Source: an uncultured Prevotella sp. (GTDB lineage Bacteria > Bacteroidota > Bacteroidia > Bacteroidales > Bacteroidaceae). Taken from it: a stretch of 64,000 bases of DNA. This document shows, in pieces, positions 52,825 through 61,685 of the stretch. A program made the position numbers and the translations under genes. Numbering within the stretch: position 1 is the first letter of the stretch; every line of letters starts with the position of its first letter. The stretch covers positions 1 through 64,000 of the forward strand of contig ONAR01000014.1 in the NCBI GenBank assembly GCA_900315835.1, in the 5' to 3' direction. The notes beneath the pieces were generated by a model, which ran no database searches, had not been told where the DNA came from, and saw nothing but the letters and a program-made list of their open reading frames with translations.

Positions 52825-53298
52825 ATGAAGTATTTTAAGACCCTGCTCACAGCCCTCGTCATGCTGTCACCGCTGGCCACAGAAGCGGCCAACTACCTGA
52901 CGGTCACCGACACCGACGGCAGTAAGACCAGCTTTGTGCTGACGCAGAAACCTGTCGTCAGCTTCACCACATCCAGCCTGCGCCTCGTGGCCGGCAACGA
53001 TACCATCGACTATCCGCTGAGCCAGTACCGCAGCTTCGCGCTCACCGACGACAATGAGACGACCGCCGTCAATACCATCAAAGCGGCCACGAGCGGCCAC
53101 GTGTTCACCCTTGGCGAGACGCTTCAGGCCAAAGGATTGGAACCTTACAGCACCGTAGCCATCTACACCATCAGCGGACAGCAGGTGCGTCAGGCTAAGG
53201 CCGGCGCCGACGGTGCGGTGTCGATTCCACTGAACGGCCTGAAGGGCGTGATGGTGGTGAAGACCAGCACCAAGAGCTTTAAGTTCATCAAGAGATAA
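52825..53298 (+). CDS. Secreted hypothetical protein with C-terminal sorting-like domain
   Basis: Protein of 157 aa from the ATG at 52825 (MKYFKTLLTA); signal peptide about 1-20. The first half (TVTDTDGSKTSFVLTQKPVV) resembles small beta-domains found at the start of many Prevotella surface proteins. The last 70 residues (YSTVAIYTISGQQVRQAKAG and the end VKTSTKSFKFIKR) resemble a type IX sorting or secretion domain. No enzymatic motif. It is first in the group that continues with the calycin-like protein, HmuY and HmuR, so a role in heme capture at the surface is possible but inferred only from position. Confidence 0.7.
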   Translation: MKYFKTLLTALVMLSPLATEAANYLTVTDTDGSKTSFVLTQKPVVSFTTSSLRLVAGNDTIDYPLSQYRSFALTDDNETTAVNTIKAATSGHVFTLGETLQAKGLEPYSTVAIYTISGQQVRQAKAGADGAVSIPLNGLKGVMVVKTSTKSFKFIKR

Positions 53299-53346
53299 CC
53301 CATTACACATTATATTATTAAGCATCATATATCATTAAACATCCAC

Positions 53347-53928
53347 ATGAAAAAGATATTTATCCTCGCCATCATCGCTCTCACCTATGTCGCTGCCATG
53401 CAGGCGCAGACCGTCACCATCAACAAGACCGACGGCTCGACCATCGTGCTGCAGGCATCCGAAATCAATAACATCGTCTTCGAACCCGCCGAACTGACCG
53501 AAGCGCAGAAGATTGCAGGTACCTACACGGGTAAGGACAGCATCAACGTGGGGGGAATGTTCCCCTATTATGCCGAAGCTGAGGGCGAATATAAGATTAC
53601 AGCCAATACCGACGGAACCATCAACGTCACGCTGCCGGAGGAGAAATTTAGCCAAACGGCCATCGGCGACCTCGTGGTGGGCTCTTTCACCGTCAGCAAC
53701 ATCGCGTGGGACGAGAGCGCGCAGGCCTTCGTGCGCAACTACAGCAAGGACGGCATCAAGTTCCATTTCAAGTCGAGTACAATGGATAATGACTATGCCC
53801 TTGACAAGGACAACTGCAAAATGACCGTCAAGAGCAATGCCGACGGTACCGTCACCGTTCTCAACACTTACCAGATGGGCAGAATGCCATTCCCCATCTA
53901 CAGCACTGTGGTGGTAACCAAGAAATAA
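53347..53928 (+). CDS. Secreted calycin-like beta-barrel protein
   Basis: Protein of 193 aa with a signal peptide (about 1-20, ending MQAQ). A short N-terminal beta-motif (TVTINKTDGSTIVLQASEINNIVF) is similar to the preceding protein. A lipocalin- or calycin-like domain from about 50 onward begins AGTYTGKDSINVGGMF and ends YSTVVVTKK. Calycins bind small hydrophobic molecules, so heme or a related tetrapyrrole is a reasonable candidate ligand next to HmuY, but this is inference. 48 bp after the previous gene and 15 bp before hmuY. Confidence 0.65.
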   Translation: MKKIFILAIIALTYVAAMQAQTVTINKTDGSTIVLQASEINNIVFEPAELTEAQKIAGTYTGKDSINVGGMFPYYAEAEGEYKITANTDGTINVTLPEEKFSQTAIGDLVVGSFTVSNIAWDESAQAFVRNYSKDGIKFHFKSSTMDNDYALDKDNCKMTVKSNADGTVTVLNTYQMGRMPFPIYSTVVVTKK

Positions 53929-53943
53929 AGGAACTTCTGCTGA

Positions 53944-54732
53944 ATGAGTCTCAATACTATCTTCCGCAGCATCACCGCCTGTGCCGTCGCAATCATCTTA
54001 GGGTCATGCGACGGCATGTTCGGCGGGCTGTACGACACACCCGGGAGCGACATGCAGGCAAGGGAGGGTCAGCTCATCATCAATGCGACAAGCTGGAGCG
54101 ACTGGTACTATGTCGACTTTGACTCGCTCGCAGCCCTGGCCGCGGCAAAGGACAGTGCGGGACTGGCCGCGGCGCAGACGAGGTTCACACCCTACCCCAT
54201 ACCCGTCACGCTCACGGGAGAGAGAAAAGATTCGGTGACGGGCATATACACCTATTGGTACGATGTATTCGGTAAAGGACTGTCGGTAAACGAGAGGCGC
54301 AGCTTCCGCCCCACTGACCTCCAGCCCGAGCCAAAGCACTGGAGCATTGCCGTGCACCGAGACAACGTGCGCACGAACGGCGCGGCGGTGCTGGAGACCA
54401 ACTTCACCTCCATTGCCCAGCTGCCTAAGCAAAGCTCCGACTTCTCGGGCGGCGACTTCAAACCAGACGAATGGAGCGAGACTGACGTGTGGGTGGACCA
54501 GTCGCACATGCTGCAAAGCCTTATCGGCAACCAGGGCATCAAGATAAACAAGGTGCTGTCGTCGTGGCTCACCGTGAGCCTGCCGCCCATACCGCCTGCG
54601 TTCACCAGCAACAGCCACGTGTTTCTCATACGCTTCAAAGACGGCAAATACGCGGCGGTGCAGCTGGAAAACTACATGAACAAAGACGGTACGAAATGCT
54701 GGCTCACCATCAACTATAAATATCCGTATTGA
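53944..54732 (+). CDS. hmuY: HmuY-type heme-binding lipoprotein
   Basis: Lipoprotein of 262 aa with lipobox IILGSCDGM (Cys about 22). HmuY-like features: INATSWSDWYYVDFDSL, HWSIAVHRDNVRTNGAAVLET, a central WSETDVWVDQSHML and the C-terminal FLIRFKDGKYAAVQLENYMN. HmuY of P. gingivalis is a surface hemophore taking heme from host proteins and passing it to HmuR. The heme ligands (two His in P. gingivalis, often Met in Prevotella) cannot be fixed without alignment. The gene ends in TGATG, sharing bases with the hmuR start, which implies translational coupling. Confidence 0.82.
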   Translation: MSLNTIFRSITACAVAIILGSCDGMFGGLYDTPGSDMQAREGQLIINATSWSDWYYVDFDSLAALAAAKDSAGLAAAQTRFTPYPIPVTLTGERKDSVTGIYTYWYDVFGKGLSVNERRSFRPTDLQPEPKHWSIAVHRDNVRTNGAAVLETNFTSIAQLPKQSSDFSGGDFKPDEWSETDVWVDQSHMLQSLIGNQGIKINKVLSSWLTVSLPPIPPAFTSNSHVFLIRFKDGKYAAVQLENYMNKDGTKCWLTINYKYPY

Positions 54733-56702
54733 TGATTTCAAAGGAATATATCATTGGAATGCTCGCCGCAACGGCAACGTTACAGTGCCTGGGGGCTGAG
54801 CCTGCAGACTCGCTCTTCTCCGAGGAATACCTGCAGCAGGTGGTCGTCACGGGAACACGCTCGCCGAAGCTGCTGGCGCAGTCGCCGGTGCTTACGCACG
54901 TGATTTCGGCAAAAGACATTGAGAAGACCGACGGTACCAACCTCAGGGACGTGCTGCAGCAGCTGATGCCCGGCGTGGAATTCAGCTACTCGATGAACCA
55001 AATGCCTCACATGAACTTCTCCGGCTTCAGCGGGCAAAGCATGCTCATCCTCGTTGACGGCGAGCGGCTGGCCGGTGAGACCATGGACGACATCGATTTC
55101 GACAGACTCGACATGCAGCAGGTAGACCACATCGAAATCATCAAAGGCGCAGCCTCGGCACTCTACGGCTCGAATGCCGCAGGTGGCGTAATCAATATCA
55201 TCACGAAGAAAACCAGCAAGCCTTTCGCCCTCAACCTCAACGCGCGGCTGGCCCGACACAACGACCAGCGCTACGGCATGGTGTTGCAGAATGGCGGTAA
55301 GGCACTGCACAACGTGTTGACCATCCGCCGTACGGCGCAGGACAACTACAACGTGGAGAGCGCTGCCAACCCGGTAACGCGCGTCATCTCGACCATCTAC
55401 GGCGATAAGACATGGAACTTCGAGGACCGCCTCGCGTGGACACCAACGAAGCAGTGGACGGTCACGGGGCGCGCCGGGTACTTCTTCCGTCAGGTCGCCC
55501 GTTCCGAGGATACGCCCGAGCGCTACCGCGACTTCAACGGTGGACTGACGGCCAACTGGAAGCCGACCAAGCACGATCAGATGATGCTCAGCTATGTCTA
55601 CGATCAATACGACAAGTCGGACTACCAACGCATCACGAAGCTCGACGTGCGCGACTACTCCAATGTGCAGAACACGTTCAAGCTCATCTACAACCACTAT
55701 TTCGCCAACGACAACGTGCTCACCACCGGCGCCGACTACATGCACGACTACATGTTCAACAAGAAGCTCGACGGAAGCACACGCCGGCAGAACAGCTTCG
55801 ATGTGTTCACGCAGTTCGACTGGAATGTCTGCAAGCAACTGGAGATGGTGGGCGCTGTACGCTACGACTATTTCTCTGACAACGACATCCAGCGGGTCAC
55901 GCCGAAGTTCAGCCTCAGATATGAGCCGCTACACAACCTCAACATCCGCTTCGGCTATGGCATGGGCTTCCGCGCCCCGACGCTGAAGGAGAAGTATTAT
56001 GAATACGACATCGCCGGCATCTGGACGCTCGTGGGTAACCCCGACCTGAAGCCGGAGATCAGCCATAACCACAACCTGTCGGTGGAATACACGCACGGCA
56101 ACTATACGTTCATGATCAACGGCACCTTCAACCGCGTCAAGAACAAGATAGGCACGGGTGCACCTTACTTCGCCAATGCATCGGACGAGTTGCCTACCCT
56201 ACCCTATATCAACCTGGCCAACTATAAGCTTTACGGCGCCGACGCATCGGTGCAGGCCCGGCTGTGGAAGAGTGTCACTGCGAAGCTGTCGTATGCCTTC
56301 GTCCACGAAGAGTTCCCCAAAGACAAGGAAGGCAAGAGCATCAACAACCAGTATATCCCCGCGCGTAAGCATTCGCTGACCGCGCACATCGACTGGGACC
56401 ACACATTCTCGACCCATTACGGTCTCAACATTGCCCTGGACGGCCGCTATCTCTCCTCGGTCGACAATAAGGAGTTCATCGACTATTACGACATCAGCAA
56501 GGGACTGGAAACAATACATTATCCGGCTTACACCCTATGGAAGCTTCAGGCAGTAAGCCGCATCAAGGAAGGCATCAAGGTCAGCATTGCCCTTGACAAC
56601 CTATTCAATTACAAGCCAAAATATTATTATCTGAACTGCCCGCTTACCGACGGCAGCAACCTGATGGTAGGCCTGTCGATAGACATTGACAAGCTGTTCT
56701 GA
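54732..56702 (+). CDS. hmuR: HmuR-type TonB-dependent heme receptor
   Basis: Outer-membrane receptor of 656 aa, normal for heme and siderophore receptors and much shorter than SusC. The start is the ATG at 54732 inside the hmuY stop (TGATG); a TTG one codon earlier is not needed. Signal peptide about 1-22, TonB box and plug (QQVVVTGTRSPKLLAQSPVL, then DQVDHIEIIKGAASALYGSN-like segment QVDHIEIIKGAASALYGSNA), and a 22-strand barrel. The heme-receptor signature FRAPTLKEKYYEYD followed by VGNPDLKPE is present (FRAP/NPDL boxes). Energised by TonB-ExbBD. Barrel ends MVGLSIDIDKLF. Confidence 0.87.
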   Translation: MISKEYIIGMLAATATLQCLGAEPADSLFSEEYLQQVVVTGTRSPKLLAQSPVLTHVISAKDIEKTDGTNLRDVLQQLMPGVEFSYSMNQMPHMNFSGFSGQSMLILVDGERLAGETMDDIDFDRLDMQQVDHIEIIKGAASALYGSNAAGGVINIITKKTSKPFALNLNARLARHNDQRYGMVLQNGGKALHNVLTIRRTAQDNYNVESAANPVTRVISTIYGDKTWNFEDRLAWTPTKQWTVTGRAGYFFRQVARSEDTPERYRDFNGGLTANWKPTKHDQMMLSYVYDQYDKSDYQRITKLDVRDYSNVQNTFKLIYNHYFANDNVLTTGADYMHDYMFNKKLDGSTRRQNSFDVFTQFDWNVCKQLEMVGAVRYDYFSDNDIQRVTPKFSLRYEPLHNLNIRFGYGMGFRAPTLKEKYYEYDIAGIWTLVGNPDLKPEISHNHNLSVEYTHGNYTFMINGTFNRVKNKIGTGAPYFANASDELPTLPYINLANYKLYGADASVQARLWKSVTAKLSYAFVHEEFPKDKEGKSINNQYIPARKHSLTAHIDWDHTFSTHYGLNIALDGRYLSSVDNKEFIDYYDISKGLETIHYPAYTLWKLQAVSRIKEGIKVSIALDNLFNYKPKYYYLNCPLTDGSNLMVGLSIDIDKLF

Positions 56703-56718
56703 ATTCAATCGGTTTTGG

Positions 56719-56873
56719 TGTAGTGGCCGGCCTTGTGCCGGCCACCAACCGCCGATATACCAACAGCACACCATCGGGTAATACTACAGTGGCCGGCCCT
56801 GTTCCGGCCACCAGCCGAAAGCATAAAGCAATACTTTCTGCGGCTGGTGGCCGGCACAAGGCCGGCCACTACA
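56719..56873. repeat. REP-like inverted repeats, copy 2 (three arms)
   Basis: A 28-bp arm starting TGTAGTGGCCGGCC (56719-56746), a second diverged arm (56787-56812, same sense), and the complementary arm (56846-56873). Arms match those at 49131-49233 with one or two base changes. It fills the space between hmuR and the convergent TPR gene. A 64-codon frame through it is not a gene. Confidence 0.9.
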
Positions 56874-56909
56874 CTATAAACGGGAGCCCCACGGGGACTG
56901 ACAAGTCGG

Positions 56910-58370
56910 TTACTTAAGATTTGCCACCTGCTTGGCCATCTCGTTCTCCGGGTCGATGCTCAGCAGCTTCTCAGCCCACTCCTTGGAAGCAGACGTATTC
57001 TTAGCCACATTGTACTCATAGACCATGAAGTAAGAATAAGCAGCCTTCAGCATGGCATTGTCGTTGGCAGTGCGGTCAGCCTTGCTCTCCAAAGAGGTAA
57101 TCAGTGCCTGATAGTAAGGCTTAGCCAAGCCCTGCTTGCTGTCGGGATCGAGCACAGAGTTGATGCTGCCACGAACATAGTTGCAATAGTTGGCCTGCTC
57201 GGGGAACTTCTCTGCGGTCTTACCATAGACCTCATCAGCCTTCTTATAGGCAGCTACAGCGCCAGCCTTGTCACCGGCCTGCTGCTTCTTAGCGGCAATC
57301 TCAGCATAGAGACCGCCAAGGCTCTGGTAATCTCTGAACTTCGGATTGGGAGTAGCCTCAAGTGACTCGTCGAAGTACTTCACTGCGTTGTCGTAATCGT
57401 TCTTCTCGTTGTAGACATCGGAAAGATTCTTGAGCAGCGTAGGCTTCTGGACAATGGCGTTATTATCGGAGTCCAGGTCCTTTAATGCCTTCTGATAAGC
57501 ATCGATAGCCTCATCCCAACGCTTTGACTGCTGCAGGGCGGTGCCATAGTAAGCATAGTCATCAGCGGTGATATGGGCGCTGTCGCTCTTATTGAACAGA
57601 CGGTCGGCATAATCCAGGGCATTCTGCGGATCCTTCTTATCGGTATAGCTCCAGAATACGATACGGTTCCAGCCTGCACGACGGGGGTCTTTCTGAAGGC
57701 CGGCCTTAGCCACCTCAATACTACGGTCACGCTTGCCAAGCAGAAACTCTGTCATAGCGTACTTCGAGATATCGTCGTCCTCCATCTTAGAGAGGTCGGT
57801 AATCTTGTTATAGTATTCCTCAGCCTTCTCGAAGCGGTTGGGGACGCTCGACTGATAATAGATACGGCCGGCAAGGGCATCGACAGGGTAATCAGGACGC
57901 TGAGCACGCAGCTCCTCGAGGTTCTCAACAGCCTCCTGAGGACTACGGCCACGCAGAATCATGGCGTACTTGTAATAGCCTTCGGGGTCCTTAGGAGCGA
58001 AGTACTTCGCCTGCTGATAGTTCTCAGCAGCACCACCGGCATCATCCTTCGACACGCAGATGTCGCCCTTGAGCAAGAAAGCAGGTGCATACTTACTGTT
58101 CTTAGCCAATGCGTAATCGGCGAAGGCCTCAGCATTGGTCAGATCCTTAGCGTTATAGAATGCCTTACCAATAGCAACAAGAGCCTCGGGACTCTTCTTG
58201 TTATCCTTGTAGAGCTGCTTCACCGACTTGTCATAATCGGGGCCCTTTGCTTTGACCAATGCTTCTACTTGAGACTGTAAGGCCTTCGTATCAGTTTGGG
58301 CCATTACCGGCGCAACCGTTCCAATAAGAAGAGCGCCTGCTAAAAGGTATTTATAAGTTTTCATAATCAT
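56910..58370 (-). CDS. Tetratricopeptide-repeat periplasmic protein
   Basis: Protein of 486 aa with a signal peptide (about 1-24, ending VMAQ). Repeated helix pairs of TPR type fill the rest (ALVAIGKAFYNAKDLTNAEAFADYALA; NYQQAKYFAPKDPEGYYKYA; AIDAYQKALKDLDSDN). It is the last gene after the pstS-like gene of the Ton operon, as I remember it in many Bacteroidales. TPR proteins act as scaffolds; a link to the TonB complex is plausible but unproven. The start may be this ATG or the ATG two codons on (MKTYKYLLAG). Confidence 0.85.
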   Translation of the reverse strand: MIMKTYKYLLAGALLIGTVAPVMAQTDTKALQSQVEALVKAKGPDYDKSVKQLYKDNKKSPEALVAIGKAFYNAKDLTNAEAFADYALAKNSKYAPAFLLKGDICVSKDDAGGAAENYQQAKYFAPKDPEGYYKYAMILRGRSPQEAVENLEELRAQRPDYPVDALAGRIYYQSSVPNRFEKAEEYYNKITDLSKMEDDDISKYAMTEFLLGKRDRSIEVAKAGLQKDPRRAGWNRIVFWSYTDKKDPQNALDYADRLFNKSDSAHITADDYAYYGTALQQSKRWDEAIDAYQKALKDLDSDNNAIVQKPTLLKNLSDVYNEKNDYDNAVKYFDESLEATPNPKFRDYQSLGGLYAEIAAKKQQAGDKAGAVAAYKKADEVYGKTAEKFPEQANYCNYVRGSINSVLDPDSKQGLAKPYYQALITSLESKADRTANDNAMLKAAYSYFMVYEYNVAKNTSASKEWAEKLLSIDPENEMAKQVANLK

Positions 58371-58530
58371 GTTGATTTTAAATTAAACTTATGTTCTTTG
58401 ACTACGTGGAGACTCGCCGACCGCCGTCTGATTGATGTTTTCTCCAACGAAACACAGCGTATCATCACGAAGTTTATAACATGACGTTAGTATGAATAAA
58501 AAGTTGCTTTCTATGCCTATTGTTTATCTT

Positions 58531-59490
58531 TTATTGACCGACGTTAACATCTCTGATGTTAATATTGCCCAAAACAGGGAGTAAACCGGCCTTCATGACG
58601 ATACGCTGCCCTTTAGGACCTTCTATGAAATGAGCAAATCCCCATGGCAGGCCCTGCCGCGGGTCGTTGACCAACGCGTAGACGGTGCGGATGAAAGGAT
58701 ACTCATCATTATAGATGTAGTACTGGTAGGGCTTACGTCCGCTCGTTGCCGTTGCAGGATGAACCTTGCTCACGCTCATCACACGGATGTTCTTATTGAA
58801 TGTAAGATTGGTCGTATCCCGCTTGTCATTGAGCCAGTTATTGCCAATGATGCCTATGGTACCGGGATGCTGCTCTACGTATGATATCACCTCAGCGGTC
58901 TTGTTCACTGCCACCACATTCGGGTTGACAATGGCCTTTCCGCCAAGGAGAGAATCTTCTACCCAATGCACAGTGCTTGACTTAGGATTGTCGAAGACCA
59001 CTGTGATGATACCACCCTTTGAACCTTTATATATCTGGTTCCAGCGGGTAGTCTTGCCCAACATGATGTTCTTGAAGTCGGTAGCCGATATCAAAGTATC
59101 TCTACTGTTCTTGTTGACGATGAGCGCCAAAGCATCGTAAGCAATCTTAACCGACTGTGGCATAAACTGCTTTGCTTTCAGCGCCTGTATCTCCGAAGGA
59201 CGGAAATCGCGCGTTGTGAAAGCAAGCCATGTCTTACCATCCATCAGCTTCTTGATGGCTGTCGACTCGTCAGTATAAATAGGAGTGACTTTGGCTTGCG
59301 GGTAATCGTTTTCGAATACCTGCTTCTCTTCGTCGATGATGGGACTAAAACTTTCATCAGAGACGAAAGAAATCGCCCCTGATGAATAAGTATCTGTCCT
59401 TCCATCCTTGCTCTTCTTGCCATTACCGCAAGAAGAGCAAAGACAGACAGACAATGTTAATCCTACTAAAATGTAAGATGCGAACTTCAT
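58531..59490 (-). CDS. PstS-like substrate-binding lipoprotein
   Basis: Lipoprotein of 319 aa with lipobox VCLCSSCGNG (Cys about 21). Periplasmic-binding-protein fold of the PstS type: SFSPIIDEEKQVFENDYPQAKVT, DALALIVNKNSRDTLISATDF, and LTFNKNIRVMSVSKVHPATA. PstS normally delivers phosphate to an ABC transporter, but no pstC, pstA or pstB is near. Instead the gene lies 10 bp after tonB. In this setting it may sense or bind something for the Ton system; phosphate binding itself is not shown. It is followed by the TPR gene after 160 bp. Confidence 0.82.
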   Translation of the reverse strand: MKFASYILVGLTLSVCLCSSCGNGKKSKDGRTDTYSSGAISFVSDESFSPIIDEEKQVFENDYPQAKVTPIYTDESTAIKKLMDGKTWLAFTTRDFRPSEIQALKAKQFMPQSVKIAYDALALIVNKNSRDTLISATDFKNIMLGKTTRWNQIYKGSKGGIITVVFDNPKSSTVHWVEDSLLGGKAIVNPNVVAVNKTAEVISYVEQHPGTIGIIGNNWLNDKRDTTNLTFNKNIRVMSVSKVHPATATSGRKPYQYYIYNDEYPFIRTVYALVNDPRQGLPWGFAHFIEGPKGQRIVMKAGLLPVLGNINIRDVNVGQ

Positions 59491-59500
59491 AAATCTAATA

Positions 59501-60349
59501 TTACTGCAATCTGAAGGATACAGGCACGTTGTACTTCACACGCACAGCTGAACCGTTCTGCTTACCAGGGATCCAGTGAGGCATGCCTTTGATGACACGT
59601 ACTGCCTCCTTGTCAAGTGAGGGGTCAACAGAGCGTACAACATTCACGTCAGTGATGCTGCCGTCACGCTCGACCACGAAGGACACGACCACACGACCCT
59701 GAACACCATTCTCCTGTGCGACAACAGGATACTTGATGTTGTCATTGAGGTATTTCATCAGGGCACCCTGGCCACCGGGGAATGAAGGCATCTGTTCTAC
59801 GACATCGAACACCTTGTTCTCCACCTCGGGCTTGGGCTCAGCCTTGACAGGCTCGTCCACCACACGCTGGGTGACTTTCAGCACCTCACCGGCATCGGAG
59901 TTACCCTTAACATCGAGGGCACCGATAGCAGTGTTGGTCTGCATCAACTGGTCTTGGGTCTTCATCTCTTCCTCAGGCTTCACCTCGTTATCCTTCTTGA
60001 TGACAGGGGCGGTGAACTTGATTGAAGACTTAACCTCTTTAACCACTTCCTTCTTCTGCTCCACCTCAACCTTACGCTCAACCTTAGCTTTTTGCTGCTT
60101 CTTGGGCTGATTGAGGGCGGACAGTTCTGTTATAGCATCATTCTTAGCATGCGCCAACTGATACTGGTCGTATCTGGTTTTCAACCAGAAGCCGATAATC
60201 AGAATAGCTGCAAGAACGACGATGGTGACAATAGCCTTAACGTTTCTCTTAGGAGTGCCCTTACGGAGCTTATAGGCACCGTAGGCCTTATTACGTCCTT
60301 CAAATATAAGGTCACACCAACCGTCTCTTGTTAAATCAATATTTGCCAT
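59501..60349 (-). CDS. tonB: TonB energy-transducing protein
   Basis: Protein of 282 aa with a cytoplasmic start containing FEGRNKAYGAYKLRKGTPKRN. One membrane helix lies at about 35-55 (KAIVTIVVLAAILIIGFWL). A Lys/Glu/Val-rich spacer follows (about 75-135), then the C-terminal TonB domain (about 185-282, MPSFPGGQGALMKYLNDNIKYP; GRVVVSFVVERDGSITDVNVV; GMPHWIPGKQNGSAVRVKYN). It transmits proton-motive force from ExbBD to receptors such as SusC and HmuR in this window. It lies after two exbD genes. The N-terminal motif is typical of Bacteroidetes TonB. Confidence 0.95.
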   Translation of the reverse strand: MANIDLTRDGWCDLIFEGRNKAYGAYKLRKGTPKRNVKAIVTIVVLAAILIIGFWLKTRYDQYQLAHAKNDAITELSALNQPKKQQKAKVERKVEVEQKKEVVKEVKSSIKFTAPVIKKDNEVKPEEEMKTQDQLMQTNTAIGALDVKGNSDAGEVLKVTQRVVDEPVKAEPKPEVENKVFDVVEQMPSFPGGQGALMKYLNDNIKYPVVAQENGVQGRVVVSFVVERDGSITDVNVVRSVDPSLDKEAVRVIKGMPHWIPGKQNGSAVRVKYNVPVSFRLQ

Positions 60350-60377
60350 TTTTTAACCTTTCTTGTTTAGTGATACC

Positions 60378-61025
60378 TTATAGCTTGACGTTATTCTCCT
60401 TCAGGAGCTTCAGGTCATTATCATTGATCTTATCAATCACGTACTTACCGATAGAGCAAATCTGCATCTCATCCAGCGCATCAACAAGGTTCTTATACGA
60501 CGCATTGTCGGTAGCCTTGATGATGATGGTCAGCGTGTTGATTCGCTGTCCGTCGATAATACCGGCCTTGATTTGAGCAAGCCGCTGATTATAGATAGAG
60601 TCCGGCATCTTCTTGTTAGGATTGTCTTTTTCCTTATCAAGCTTAGCCTTAGCCTCCATCACGGTCTTAGCAGGCTGCGTGCCATCCTCGGTCTGGTGAT
60701 TGAAGATGACAGAACGGATACCCTTTGCACCCCAGGTTGTCTTCACCAGACACTTAGGATTTTCGGGCTTCACCTGTCCAGCCACATAGTAGAGTTGGTT
60801 GTCGGCCGTGCAATAGAACGTAAGGGTATACGATTCCTTCGTCACGGTCTTATCCTGATCTGTAAGGTTCTTATCGTTACTCGGCATACTCAATTCCATC
60901 GTCTGGGGTTTAGCCAGAGACGTACAAAGCATGAAGAACGTGATAAGAAGCATCATCATATCAACCATAGGAGTGAAGTCCACACGGACATTCATCTTCT
61001 TCTGTTTGCTTTTTCCTACTGCCAT
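60378..61025 (-). CDS. ExbD-like biopolymer transport protein (second copy)
   Basis: Protein of 215 aa. Cytoplasmic start, one membrane helix with the proton-path aspartate (VDFTPMVDMMMLLITFFMLCTSL, about 15-37), and a periplasmic domain longer than in E. coli ExbD, as in other Bacteroidetes. It is one of two exbD genes in the operon and 3 bp downstream of the first. It forms the motor complex with ExbB and TonB. Why two different ExbD proteins are needed is not known; they may form heteromers. Confidence 0.9.
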   Translation of the reverse strand: MAVGKSKQKKMNVRVDFTPMVDMMMLLITFFMLCTSLAKPQTMELSMPSNDKNLTDQDKTVTKESYTLTFYCTADNQLYYVAGQVKPENPKCLVKTTWGAKGIRSVIFNHQTEDGTQPAKTVMEAKAKLDKEKDNPNKKMPDSIYNQRLAQIKAGIIDGQRINTLTIIIKATDNASYKNLVDALDEMQICSIGKYVIDKINDNDLKLLKENNVKL

Positions 61026-61028
61026 CTT

Positions 61029-61655
61029 TTAGTCCTCCGCTTTCTTATATTGAGTAATCAGATAGTAACGGTTCTCACTCATATCCTGAAGCTCACTCAT
61101 GATCTTCTTGATTGTCTTGTAAGGCGTCTTTTCATCGGCCTTGATGGCAATCTTGGCGGCCGGGTTGGCGTCCTTGGCGGCCTTCACCCAGATTTGGAAC
61201 TCACTCATGGCAGCATCGCCCGTCTTACCTTTTACAGAGTCGGTGGGAATGCCATATTTCTTGAGCTCCTCAGGCATCTGAGCCTCGTCCAGGCTAAGAA
61301 AAGCCTGAAGCTTGTCCATAGGAACGCCCCACATAGGAGTATTCAGGAACTTCTTCGTCTGAGCGCCAGACAGAGAAATACCGAACTGGCCGGTAACGTC
61401 CGACAGAACGTTCTGCACGTCGGTAGTCTTGTCCATGCTCATGAAGATTTTTCCGTCATTGCTGACGAGCACATTCAAGACGTTGTTTTCCGGGACCTTG
61501 ATTTCCGATACGGATCCAGGCGTGTTTACCTTCACTGGCTCCTGCTTGACAAACGTAGATGTCAGCATGAAGAAAGTCAGCAGAAGCACCATCACGTCGG
61601 ACATAGGGGTCATGTCGATCCAGACGTCTGCCTTCTTAATTTTTACTTTACCCAT
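61029..61655 (-). CDS. exbD: ExbD-like biopolymer transport protein (first copy)
   Basis: Protein of 208 aa with the membrane helix WIDMTPMSDVMVLLLTFFMLTSTF (about 12-34) including the essential aspartate. The periplasmic domain contains VSNDGKIFMSMDKTTDVQNV and the end KAIKIMSELQ-type segment (TIKKIMSELQDMSENRYYLI). It lies 30 bp after exbB and 3 bp before the second exbD. Part of the inner-membrane motor that powers TonB. Confidence 0.92.
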   Translation of the reverse strand: MGKVKIKKADVWIDMTPMSDVMVLLLTFFMLTSTFVKQEPVKVNTPGSVSEIKVPENNVLNVLVSNDGKIFMSMDKTTDVQNVLSDVTGQFGISLSGAQTKKFLNTPMWGVPMDKLQAFLSLDEAQMPEELKKYGIPTDSVKGKTGDAAMSEFQIWVKAAKDANPAAKIAIKADEKTPYKTIKKIMSELQDMSENRYYLITQYKKAED

Positions 61656-61685
61656 AGCGATAAAATTTTAAAGGGTTAGCAAAAA

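Noticed and set aside
56723..56917. Frame of 64 codons after hmuR
   Set aside because: It translates the REP-like palindromes (MAGLVPATNRR type peptides) and has no supporting context.
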